Shown piece by piece: positions 12,951-24,284 of a DNA stretch of 64,000 nt. Position numbers and translations under genes: made by a program. How positions within the stretch are numbered: position 1 is the stretch's first letter; each line of letters starts with the position of its first letter. The notes beneath the pieces are model-generated. The model searched no databases. It had not been told where the DNA came from and was given only the letters and a program-made list of their open reading frames with translations. The stretch lies in NCBI GenBank assembly GCA_033002965.1, contig JAURVB010013801.1, forward strand, positions 62,001 through 126,000, written 5' to 3'. The stretch comes from Piper betle (taxonomy: Eukaryota > Streptophyta > Magnoliopsida > Piperales > Piperaceae).

Positions 12951-13686
12951 AAATAAGGTTTCTGTGCTTGAGCACAGGCAGCTTGCCTGTGCTCAAGTTT
13001 TATCTTGGCCGTTGGATTAGCATCCAACGGCCAAGATAAAAAAAAAAAAAACAAGGGTGCCGCCGGCGCCGCCGCAGCAGCGACGGCGGAGGGGGCGGAA
13101 GGGGGCCCGGCCACGGCGACGGCCGGGGGGGGGGCGGCGGCGACAGGGGACGGGGTTGGTCCGGGGGCGGCGGCCGCGTGGTCGCCGGTCGCCACACGGG
13201 GGCGCGGCGTGGCGGGGGGCGGGCGGAGTGGCGGGCGGGGGCCGAGGGGGCGCGGCAGGGGCACGGGGGGCGCGGCGGGGTGGCGGGCGGGGGCCGAGGG
13301 GGCGCGGCGGGATGGCGGGCGGGGGCCGAGGGGGCGCTGCGGGGTGGCGGGCGGGGGACGGGGGAAGGGAGGGGGCGGGGTGGCCGGTGGGGGACGGGGC
13401 GGGGTGGCGGACGGGGGATGGCGACGGGGCGGCGGGCCGGCAGGGAAGAGCGGGGCGGCTAGATCCGCCGCCCCGCGCCGCCGGTGGTGGGGGGAGGGGG
13501 TCGCCGCCCCATCGGCCGGGGGCGGCGACGGGCCGGGCAGGGGGTCGCGTCGGCCGGGGTGGCGGCGACACAGGTGCCGGCGGCGGCGTTTTTTTCTTTT
13601 CATCCAACCGTTGGATTTCAATCCAACGGTTGGATGGCTCAAGCACAGGCAGCTTGCCTGTGCTTGAGCACAGTAAATGCATGCTC
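12949..13686 (-). mobile_element. Module C: inverted copy of module A type
   Basis: The 'right' end comes first on the plus strand. A 14-bp stem hairpin lies at 12967-12997, then a perfect 20-bp stem (TTTTATCTTGGCCGTTGGAT, loop TAGC) at 12998-13041. The 'left' end closes the module with a perfect 17-bp stem (CATCCAACCGTTGGATT, loop TC) at 13601-13636 and a 12-bp stem at 13640-13666. The body is G-rich on the plus strand, the complement of the bodies of A and D; for example GGCTAGATCCGCCGCCCC matches their GGCGGATCTAGCC block in reverse. About 32-bp units are repeated at 13230-13345. Long G runs make G-quadruplex formation plausible. Confidence 0.7.
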
Positions 13687-13718
<32 letters not shown>

Positions 13719-14381
13719 GGGTGGGTTTACTGTGTTGAGCACAGGCAAGCGGCTTGTGCTTGAGCCATCCAGCCGTTGGATTCAATCCAACGGCTGGATG
13801 AAAAAAAAAGGGTGGCGCCCTTGCTGATGCATCGCCACCGGCCAACGCGATGCTACCCCCTGCCCCGCCTGTCACCGCCCTCGGTCGACGGGGCGGTGAC
13901 GCAACCTCCGCGGCGACCCCCTCCCCCCACCATCGGCGGCGAGGCGGCGGATCTAGCCGCCCCGCCTCTTCCCCTATTGGCCCGCCGCCCCGCTGTCGAG
14001 CGACACCTCCCCGCTGCCCTGTTGCCTTGCCCTCTCCCGAAGCTAGGGTCGGCCGCGACGACCCACCTCCCCGCCCCGCCCCTCCCCACCGCGGCTCCCT
14101 CCCCTGCGGCAACGGGCGCCCAGCCGCGCCCCCTTCGGCCCCCGCCCGCCACCCCGCGTGCTGACCCGCGACCACGCGGCCGCCACCCCCCACCCCCCCC
14201 CCCCCCCCCGGCCGTGGCCGTGGCCGAGCACCCTTCCCGCCCCTTCGCCGTTGCTGCTACGGTGGCGCTGGCGGCCACCCCTTTGTTTTTTGATCTTGGT
14301 CGTTGGATGCTAATCCAACGGCGAAGATCAAACTTGAGCACAAGCAAGTTGCCTATGCTCAAGCACAAGAAATTTATTTCC
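13719..14381 (+). mobile_element. Module D: copy of module A type (plus orientation)
   Basis: Left hairpin at 13766-13800 is a perfect 17-bp stem (CATCCAGCCGTTGGATT, loop C). The right hairpin at 14290-14331 has the same plan as A but with mismatches (GGTCG against CGGCGAA), so this copy's right end is decaying. The body shares the GGCGGATCTAGCCGCCCCGC block with A but lacks the 22-bp array. Confidence 0.7.
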
Positions 14382-14402
14382 ATATATATATATATATATA
14401 TT

Positions 14403-16740
14403 GAATTATATGTTTAATAGATTTCCTTCTAAGAATTTAATTGAAATTACGAAGCACATGAAACAATAATTTCATAGCAGAAGACACACGACTATATTAT
14501 TTTGATATGTATAGTTATGTTAACTTAATTTATATTCATTTTAAAATATGATTTTAGTATAGATTATACAAAAGATGAATATTAACAAATACAAATCAAA
14601 GTAGTCAGACTCAAATTTATATCAACTCAAATATTAAAAGATTTGACCACAGGAGTTAAAAATTCAAGAGCGAGCTAAAATAAATAAATAAATAAATAAC
14701 TGGCTCAACTAACCCAGTGAACATCCCGAGGTTGCATACATTTGTTTCGTAAGGATCATGCCCAGAGTGCCCATTATTTACACTTAAAATGCTCACAAAG
14801 CAAAGACAAATACGAATGGCTCTCGACGTATTCTGAATGAGTTATGCCCGAAATGAAAGTTAAATATTGTTCATGAACAAAATTAAATATCAGACATAAA
14901 CAATCATTAAGTTGATTAACGTATTAGGAAGCATACAGATTGCTTCACTTTAAGTATTAGCATAATTTATTATGATCTCGTGTTGTTGCAGATGAGGACT
15001 TCCATGTAACAGAGATGTCCAAGCTGGGCCTTGCCATGGCCCATGGCTAGCTAGTTCGACGGACAAGCGCCTCGCGATACATTGAGTGGAAGGGCAATGC
15101 ACAGTCCGCTTGTCCATAATTGGCGAATTAGATTTCTCACAATAATTCGTAATTTTAAACTAAGAAAACAATTAGAAGCAACCCAAATCTGATTCATGAC
15201 TAAAACTTTTTTCTTTTTCTTCTTCCACGTAATAACCAAGATGTGGTAAGGGCATAAATCTTATAATAAGATCTATATAATTACAAATGACATAATTTTA
15301 GGAGACAAGATGGCCTTCCTGATTCATGACTAAAGTAAACCGAAAGTATATAAGCATAACCGGTCGCAAAATTCAAGTATAAGACAATATATTGGATCTA
15401 ACCCCTTATGGTGCCAAAAAAAAAAAAAGACCATGAGCCACAATCAAGCAAGCCGGCAATACAAATGTTGCATAAACATACGAGCATGAGAATGCTTAGA
15501 CAATCGCAAATGATAGGAGAGAACTCTGCATGCATGCACAATTTACTTGTGATAGAAGTAGATAAGTAACAGTATCCCATGTAAATAAAACAAAACCCAA
15601 ATTCACACAGCCAACAAAATGATAAAATACAACCTAAAACATATCTACACAATCACAGCACATCATTTACAATTTTCTTAGAGCTCTTCTTCGCAAGAAA
15701 TGGCAGCACAATATATCAGATTGTTCGCTTGGCACTTCCACAATCTCTAGCGTGCAATTCACCCTGCCACCATTCATATTATTCTCCCCCAAGATATTAC
15801 CAAGTGCACAAATTGAGTTAATACATCAAATTGTCACCTTTATAATGAACCCCACTTTTGGTAAGCGAGCGAAGGACTAGATGGACTAGAAAAAATACTA
15901 TTTTTTTAAAAGGTTAGCATAAAAATAATATAAAAGAAAAAAATCATATAAAATAAAAATAAAATAAGATAAAATGACATAATTTTTTAAATATTTTTCC
16001 TTACATATTTAAATAGTAAAAAACCAAATGAAAATAAAACATTCTTTTCTATATAAATGTGCCTTATATTATTTTTTTTCAATTTTTTTATTTTTCATAA
16101 AAAAATATTATTTTGTAAAATTTTTACATAATCTTCTTTTGACTGAAATTAAAATTTCTTTTCACTAAATTTCAAAACGTCCACATATAAAAAAATTTAT
16201 GACTTCCAAATTTTATATTTTTGTGAAATTCTAGAACAACCAAATAGACCTTAAATAAAAATAAATAAATAAATAAAAACTAAGTTAGTTGCCCAATAAA
16301 AAAGGCAAACCATTCGCTTTCAACTTACGAGCAACGAATGCAACCAATAAACGTAACAAACCACAAGGCAAATGTCTCAAACTTGATTGAACTGGGAATC
16401 TCAATAGCTCATTACAGAATCCAATCAGTGATCATAAAATGATTGAGCATATACAACTAAAACCCTTTCTCCTGAGAAGATGTTTCCCTATAGCTGATTT
16501 CAACTGTAAGCAACAGTAAAGCCATCATTAAAAAAATTAAAGCCACCAATCTCATATTTGCCACTAATAGGCTCTAGCAAACCATAGGTTGTTTCCAAAC
16601 TTTAAAAGGATTTAGAAGCATAAGCCAAGAAAGCAGAAGAAAAAACTTTCCTACACGTTTGGATCAACCTTTTTGCGTAGATATCTGGAAATGCAAAGCC
16701 AAAAAGCCTTAGGAATCTTGTACTGCGTGTGCTTCAACAA
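14403..16740. other. Intergenic, no gene seen
   Basis: AT-rich DNA. The part at about 15880-16270 is extremely AT-rich and low in complexity and may be a worn MITE, but I could not find matching terminal repeats. No reading frame resembles a known protein. Confidence 0.5.
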
Positions 16741-16744
16741 TCCA

Positions 16745-19700
16745 GAAAGCACATCAAAAAATGAAGGCAAGAGTTTCTGGCATAAATAATAGTCGTATTA
16801 GTGTTGCCAGCCACACTTCGGGTGCCAATTCCACGGCTTTCTGGAATGAGCGTATTCCATTTGTTATCCCTATCACAATCGCTTCTTCCTGCTAAAAAAG
16901 TAACAAAAGCCTTGAAAAGCATCGCTAAGGAGATCATTCTAATAAACTCAAGGCCGGAATTTTTCCATGTAGGTCATAAAATTTCTCCACTATCAATGTC
17001 AGAGCTAAGTTACCGCTCATATAAAGCTGTCCACAACAAAAAGAAAAAGCTGCAGGAAAAGATCAAAAAATAAGGGGGAAATAACTGTGCTACCTCCAAG
17101 GGGCTATTTTGCATCACAAGACATGACAATAGTCGGGTTGCACAACACAATAACCGGATATGCTAATAAATATGCACTTTTGTCCCCATCTAGATAAGGG
17201 GCCCTGCAAAGCAAATGCCTCCAACAGCATAGAAAAGAATGAGATCTCATTTTTGATGTGTTTCTTGTCTTGGCCTTGTCAGGAACGTTACATGCCATAG
17301 CTTCACCCTCAATCAACCAGTCAGCTACATTAACGATGTCATTAACAAGAAAAATTCGCTGCCTTTCTCTGATAGAATGAAATGAAAGAGATCTTCAGTA
17401 GCAGCAGCAACGGTCTCATGTTAAAGGATTTCCACCCTCCAGTATTCTCTGACATATTCATTGCAGAGTGATTCAGTTGCTCGTCTCTAGTTTCAGATGC
17501 TTGCTCAGAAATAGCAGCTATCTGCAACCATATATAAGATGCCATCTTAAAAACTAGATCAAGGAAGATGGCAACGTTTTCAATGGACTAGTGTTGAAAG
17601 AAGCAAAAATTATGATAACCAACCAGACAGTCAAGATGGTTCCACCGGAGAGATCCATCATTGCGGATGAGAAGTTCTTTCAATATTTTCCGCATGTCAG
17701 GACTTGGGACTGCTAGAAGTCTCCCTATAACAAATGGATAGGCATTTTCCACGACTTTGAAATTAGGGTCCAATGCCTTGGCAGTCCCTTCCAAATGTCA
17801 GGAGGAAGGGAGAAGTTGAACTCATACATAACATCATATAAATGGTGCACAATACCCTGGAATAGAAGATAAAATAGTTAAAACTAAAATATTTACAAGA
17901 AAATTTACTGGACATGAATTTTGTGCCTACAATATGGACCATAAACATCAAATATGCTAAAACAAAAAATTGAACCTGGAAATATTGTGATTCATGCTTT
18001 CCGTCACCAAAGGATAATTTCAGGGCATCAGCAACTAACTGTACACTGACATCTTCAGGAACAAATCCAAGCGAGAGAAAGTCATTTTCCAAGCCAAGAG
18101 AATCACGGTTTAAAAAATGCACCAGCTGGAAATTGTTATTTTGAGTTCTATAGAACTTTATAATGTAAACCAATCAAACATGGATATGATTGAATATAGA
18201 TCGCATTTCATTTAAGTGATCCACAGCAGAAACCAACATATTCAAACTAAAGTAACTGTCACCATGTTTTCAGGCGTGTGTCCCCTCAGGAAATCCATAT
18301 GGTAGGCACCTAATATTTTGGTGCCATATTACCATAAAATTTAAAGGCAGAGAAAAAGAAAATTTTACATATATTTTAAAAATCATAATTGCTATTTTTC
18401 TGCTTCTAGTTGAATACTCATTATCATGATAAAAAGAAGGGATGCTATTAACCACTCTGATGAGCCCCACACAGTAATGCCGAGGTATGCCACCCATCAT
18501 AACAAAGTCAAAGTAAGCCACCAGGTGAGTTTGATAGTTTTCTGTGTTCCATGGTTTAATTGGTTAATTAGTCTGGCCGCTAGGAGGCTCACTAGGGCTT
18601 ATTTGTATCAAGCATTTAATACCCTTTCTTGAGAATGGAAATCACAAAGGAAGTTTTGCCCTAATTTACTGTTCCCCACTAGTACTTTATTTTGCCCTTT
18701 TCAAGAGATACATCATCTTCATCCTTTCTTTCATATAATTTTTTTCACTTCCTATTTGTCCAACAATTTTCCAAACCAAACATCAAATCTCTCGACCTAA
18801 ACATGTTGAGATGAAGCTGGTGCCTTAAGCTATAAGTAAGATTTGCACAGAGAAGTCAAATTTTAAGCATACAGCAAGATTGATGTGATGGTAACATAGT
18901 AGCATACACCCCTCATGACAAAGTACCTAACAAGGAATCTGCACGAGACTCCATACTAATGTTCATTAAGACTCCGCATAAATCATAGATTACCATAAAA
19001 TAAACACACATCGTCTGCAGTACCATCCTTAGAAATTCAAATAAAATTACCAGCTGACAGAACACATACTTTAATGTCATAATAGATTCCCAACAAGCTT
19101 TAAACCATAGATCATATCAATTGGTCGACAATAATCCACTCGATTTGCAGGTAACACACAACACAACTCATAAACACAACAGCTAGGTCAGGATATGTGA
19201 GGACTTTACCATGTTTGCTTATATCTTCTTTTCTCACTTTCGCATTTCTTCTTAGTTTAAGCAATAATTGTTGGTGCCCTCAGGCAAAAGCCATGCAATA
19301 AGAAGCTTTGAATAAACCAAATAAGACAGATGCAAAGAAAAAAACGCACCACTTAATTCACAGCAATGAACAAATCCTTTTGAGCTCTAGCAAATCGCTT
19401 CAATTGGCCTCCAATCATTTGAAATAGTAAGGCATCACGAGTCAATAAGAGGGATATACTCTGTACTTTAACAGCCACAGCCCCTCTTGAAAACAAGTGA
19501 GCTGCAAGACTTGATAGACAAAAGAAAAATAATTTATATTTAAATAATGTGAAGCATAGTTTTAAAAAGTAAAGTGATTAGGAAAGACAACCTAAAAACA
19601 AACCAGCTCTCAAACCAGCTCCCCAAGGATGCTGCCGCAATAGGCTTTGGACTAATGTCAGCAAATATCTCAGATACAGAAGCATCCAGTTGTGACTCAA

Positions 19701-20247
19701 TTGATTTAACAGCTAAATGGAGGTATTTTATACTGAAATCATGGAGAAGGTCATATATAAATTTTTTTCTTTAGTGTTGCATTAAGAGGTCAAATAAATT
19801 AGAATGCCACTTTGTCGGTTTTGTCTTCCCATTTTTTTACCCAATATAATTTTGAAATAAGAAATATTGTTGGTTTAATATAAGACATTTAACTTTCTCT
19901 AGTTTTTTTACCACAATCAGCTTTCAGAGAAGTTATTCTTTCACATGTGCCAAACTGAAGCTTCTAGGTGCTAGTCTAGCTGCACATGAACATGCACCCT
20001 ATGGGTTTGTTCAGGTGCAACTTTTGGAGGTTCTAGAACTTGTCTGCCAAGTTGATCTCCAATTTAAATAAGACTATGAAAATTATCATGCTTTTAGGTG
20101 CCTTTCGATCTAAAGGTAAAGTCTTTCCCCTCCCAATTTTGTGGAATCTCTTCATCTATAAAAATGGAAGCATACCTGTAATTTAGCAAGTTCCTGACAG
20201 TAAACTTTAGGTAGTATATCAGGTCGGGTGCTCAGAGCCTGCCCAAG
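16745..20247 (-). pseudogene. Decayed ABC1K (aarF/ADCK/UbiB-like) atypical kinase pseudogene
   Basis: Exon relics run in order on the minus strand with recognisable splice sites. 20247-20176 reads LGQALSTRPDILPKVYCQE and on (24 codons, clean). About 19732-19605 reads KSIESQLDASVSEIFADISP after a frameshift. About 19510-19345 includes the VAIK-like lysine segment AVAVKVQ and DALLFQMIGGQLKRFA, then an in-frame stop. At about 18521-18450 the metal-binding DFG appears as DFV. 18125-17976 (50 codons, clean) reads HFLNRDSLGLENDFLSLGF. 17856-17624 has a deletion and frame change just before GTAKALDPNFKVVE and continues to PSPDMRKILKELLIRNDGS. About 17521-17105 carries at least two frame changes. About 16960-16745 has the C-terminal FQKAVELAPEVW block, then a stop. 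I could not find the catalytic-loop exons (HADPHPGN region). The family acts in chloroplast plastoglobules or mitochondria on lipid-quinone metabolism. This copy cannot encode a full kinase. Retained introns show it arose by DNA duplication or in-place decay, not by retrotransposition. Confidence 0.85.
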
Positions 20248-23177
20248 CTATAAGTTATGTTGAAAATCACAAATCAATTTACAGTAGCAGGTAGGAAAAT
20301 AGTAATGCCCCAAGACATTCAATCAAACAGGCAAATAAGTTATCAAATAAATATGCAGTAGGAGCAGAGAATAAGTGTTGTGCAATGCTCTTGGATTATC
20401 TAATTCTTGACCAAAAAAGTAATAAACCAAGACAATTTTATCTACGGCTAGACAAAAATTAAATTTCCTTTTAGATGTTCTTTTTTTGCCCCTTGCAATG
20501 AAAGATAAATGAGGAAATATTCCTTGTCCATTAATTTGGCCGGCATATGATATGTTGATATAAAATGACTCAAGCCTCATCTCATTATCCCTCTCAACCT
20601 AAATGTGACAAGAAGGGCATGGGGAGGAACATTTAACACTTTCTTTTTGCATGGTTTTATGTTATCTATGTAAAGGTGAGACGGTGAGAACGCAAATCAA
20701 TGAAACAAATTCATGCAACTGACTGCAACCTAACTAGGATAAAGTGACCATTTGTGATTACTAGTGATGATCATGATGACGGCGATACAATGACTGAAGT
20801 GAAGATAAAGATGTGACCATTTGATAGCAACTGAGCTCTTTGACATCCTGGTCAAAAAATCCAAAGCAGCATAACTAAACAGGCCAGGCCAAATAAGGAA
20901 GACTTTCATAAAATAAGTCAATCACAGAACATTTATACCACATAGAGAGAAAATCACGTTTTCTTCACAATCGTAGTGAAATTTTATCTTGATATAGAAT
21001 GGGCCAAGATGAATAAGAGTGTCACGGAACTGAAAAAGAAAGGAGAAGGCATGGAAAAGAAAGGAGAAAACAAAGAAGTCCATCATTTGCATGCTGAAGC
21101 ATCAGTCTTCATAAGTTATACTACAAAAGCAATAAAGCATTAGAAGCACACCATAACAGCTCACTTCTGCATATCTTGCACAAACAACCTCCAAATTGCT
21201 AACTTAGTAACATAAAAGGCGATAATTGTGGCTCTACACAATGCTAAAGAGGAACCAAAACGATACACAGAAGAAATATTTGAATTGTGAGTTCCAAGCT
21301 TGTCTCCAAACTAATTTTCTAGAGATTCCTTTCTCAGCCTAGCATACTCCGCTGAAGGCCGTTCACCATGGATACTTGTAAAGTCAGTAGAATAACTAGA
21401 TATGAAATTTCACCGGATGGAAAAAATTTTAAAAATCCCAATTCACTTTTTTTTTAGAAAGAAAAAACACAATAGAACGAACTAATGAAAATAATAGCCA
21501 AAGTTGAGCAGATTTAGAGAAAACTAATAATGATTGTGTTCTTTTAGTGAGCTAGGGTTCATTTTTACTTTCTACACGATCAGACGTTTTTAAAAATTGA
21601 ACTATTTCAACAATCTAAATCCTGGCTTCAGTAAAGTTAATGAATTGAGTTATCTATTAAATTCTACCAAATCTTCTTACAAACTAAATTAGAGAAAGCA
21701 CGAAAGCTAGACGATGTCAATCACAATGAGCACAGCACATACAATCACAAAAAATATATATAAGCTATTCACTTTCTCACCGATGATTGAAACACGAAAT
21801 CCACCCATTCGAATCTCCAATAAACGGAGCAAGAGAACCCATTCCATTTCTGAAATCCCCAAATTTGCAGAATCTGAAGCCACCATTACGAACGCTTAAA
21901 ATTCGAGAGAGAAAAAATCACACACTTAGAAACACATTCAAAACATCTATCCTCCGATACCAACAACCATTCCGATCATAATCACAACAAATTTTAACTA
22001 TGACGAAACAAATCAAAATAGTTTCCTCGTCAACACCAGTCTTCCCCAAAAATTCGAATTCGATGGTTCAATATCGGAGAATGGGAGGCCGGCGTGTTGG
22101 AGGAGAGAGATGAAGCGCCGGTTTGCGGAGGCAAGCCGCCGCATTCGTCATATTCTCGAACCCAATCCCACCAACCGGAGCAAATCCATCAACCCATCGG
22201 AACGAGGAACAAGGCGAGCCCACTCTTCGACCAAACACCCAGAGCGGGCCGTCGGCGGCGGAGTGGGGTGCGCGGCCGCCCAGTAAAAGGGGACTTGGGG
22301 AGGTGGGGATGAGTTGTGACTCGGGAAACCACTGAGTGGACCACCCAATCCGAGTCCTAGACTCGGCCGAGCCTAAGCGTTTCCGTTTCCAACCGAACTC
22401 GAGGCTTCGAGTTCAAATCGAGCCGGTTCGAGTTGAAGTCAATCGGGTTTGACTCGGGCGGATTGCACATCTGAAACGAAATAAAATAAAATAAAAAACT
22501 ACAAAGTCAATTTTCTGAGATTCGGAAATTTACTGCTTCTGCAATAATGACTAATAAATCGTTTATGCCATCATTTTATTTTGTTTGTAGAAATTGAAGG
22601 TCTATGACAATAGAGCTCTAATTTTCGCATCAATTAGTTTCTATGTGTGGGCATGACAATATCAAGTGCATGATCCGGGAACCCTGTCAACCATTATTGA
22701 GATCATGGTTGGATAATCAAATGTTCATTTTCACACTCGTACTAAAAAAACAAGCGGGTAGGAAGTAACATTTTTTCACATCTTCTCTACACCAATTTTT
22801 GCAATGAATAAAAATTATAATTTTTTGATATGCTAAAGCTTTTAAAGATAAATATGTGTTAATTTTTAATCTTTTTTGACGCCAAATTTTTACATTCCAA
22901 AAGCGTAGAGGAATTTTTTCCCCATTATCTTTTTCCACGTATTAAGATTAAAGAAATATTTTCAAAATAAAAAATATGTAGAAAATTAACACAGGCTTAC
23001 ACCTTCAAATATTTCCAAATATAAAAAAGAATAGTGTTTTTCTCTGTAACCAATATTAAAATAGAAAAGATGGGGAAAAGCAAGGAGACCAATCATTTTT
23101 TTAACGTCAATTGGCTTTTGAATTTAAGTTGTTATGTTTTATATTAAAATAGAAAAGAATAGTGTTTTTTAACGGTG
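20248..23177. other. Intergenic; possible 5' end of the ABC1K pseudogene
   Basis: No intact gene. On the minus strand near 22200-22080 a GC-rich segment begins with ATG and reads MTNAAACLRKPALHLSPPTR. It could be a plastid transit-peptide exon of the ABC1K relic, which would fit the strand and position, but I see no splice evidence linking them. A short dispersed repeat related to one at 26.3-26.65 kb lies at about 22765-22950. Confidence 0.4.
22765..22950 (+). repeat. Unclassified dispersed repeat, copy 1
   Basis: This segment includes TTTTTTCACATCTTCTCTAC, GTTAATTTTTAATC and CCACGTATTAAGATTAA. It can be aligned by eye with the reverse complement of about 26405-26645, where the same order of blocks occurs. 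The family is unknown. Confidence 0.4.
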
Positions 23178-24242
23178 GAGAGAGTTTTTATTACGGTTGC
23201 GCTACACTGTATAGGTTGCGCGGATTGATGGCCCGATTGGATCAAGATCACTGGCCGTCGATCTCCCCCTGTTCCCCACCTTGGCCTCTGTGGCCAGCCC
23301 CTAGCCTTCCCCAGCCCCTACACCTGCCCGCCACGGTGCCTGGGCCCTCCTGTTACTGCCACTCGTTGCCCCCCCCCCCCCTTGCCTTCCGCTCTTTGCT
23401 GGCGGTGGCACAACAAAATAAAGGTGGGGAAGGAAAGGGCGATAACAATTTCGTAATAAAAATTTAACACACTCCCAACTCAAGTTAATATTATGAAATA
23501 AATAAAAATAAAATACTATAAAATAAAAACTGAATTCGCTCCCAACTCGAGTCAATATTATAAAATAATTTTTTTTAAAAAATTTAAATAAAATATCATA
23601 AAATAAAAATTTGACTCGCTCCTGACTTTAGTCAATATTACAAAACAAATTAAATTTTTTTTAAAAACTTGACCGAATGTGTTTTGTTTTTTAATGTGTT
23701 TGTAAAACATGATCTTTAATTATTTGTACTTTTATTCATCATGTCCAGGAAAATTAAATGAGATGGCTCTCATGTGTTTTGGCTCTAACGTTTCACTTTC
23801 TACCAACTCTTGGGAGCATAATATGAGGGCCGGATCTGATAAGTTTAATTAAAAAAATTACTTTAATTCATCAGAATTTTACATATTACTTTCATATTAA
23901 AATAACAAATCAAGAAAGAAATTAGTTTAATCAAGAAAGAAACCGGTTTATTTTATAATATTGACTCGAGTCAGGAGTGAGTCAAGTTTTTATTTTATGG
24001 TATTTTATTTAAAATTTTTTAAAAAAATTATTTCGTAATATTGATTTGAGTCGGAAGGGTGGAGGGGGGCAGTGGCTGTGAGGGGCAAGTGGCAATGGCG
24101 ACAGAGGGCCGGGGGACAGTGGCGGTTGTCGAGGGGCTGGAAGAGGAGCGGGGCGAATAGTGGGGAGGATTGATGGCCGCTGGATTTCGATCCAACGGCC
24201 ATCAATTAGGCAGCAAAAGGCAAGCAACACACCATAATAAAA

Positions 24243-24262
<20 letters not shown>
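23178..24262. mobile_element. Inverted-repeat element with GC-rich arms
   Basis: The left end (GAGAGAGTTTTTATTACGG) matches the reverse complement of the right end (AGAGAGTTTTATTATGG). Next on each side comes a GGCC/GGAT hairpin. The right one (24172-24205) is a 15-bp stem, TGATGGCCGCTGGAT, with loop TTCG and one mismatch; the left one (near 23226-23262) is degraded. Then come GC-rich arms of opposite strand bias, and an AT-rich inverted interior whose arms share phrases such as TTGACTCG and GACTCGAGTCAGGAG. The right side abuts a (CT)n(AT)n tract at 24243-24284. No coding capacity is seen. The plan resembles modules A-D at 11.5-14.4 kb. Confidence 0.6.

Positions 24263-24284
<22 letters not shown>

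Larger units (their letters stand above)
11463..14402. repeat. Cluster of four GC-rich hairpin-ended modules separated by (TA)n tracts
   Basis: Four modules (A 11474-12097, B 12121-12895, C 12949-13686, D 13719-14381) sit end to end. Each is bordered by a (TA)n tract, at about 11463-11473, 12098-12120, 12896-12948, 13687-13717 and 14382-14402. Modules A, C and D share ends: a 'left' end with ACTGTGCTCAAGCACAGG followed by a CCGTTGGAT hairpin, and a 'right' end with ATATGGAAAT followed by a GTGCTTGAGCACAGG hairpin. C is inverted relative to A and D. B is a different, self-palindromic element. The bodies are almost pure G+C. No transposase is present, so if mobile these are non-autonomous. The TA-tract bracketing recalls rice Micron MITEs and other elements that insert into TA microsatellites. 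I do not recognise this exact family. Confidence 0.75.

Noticed and set aside
11575..14417. Many long open frames on both strands (up to about 365 codons)
   Set aside because: They encode low-complexity Pro/Arg/Gly/Ala strings, overlap in several frames, and lie in GC-rich repeat bodies nearly lacking the A and T needed for stop codons.
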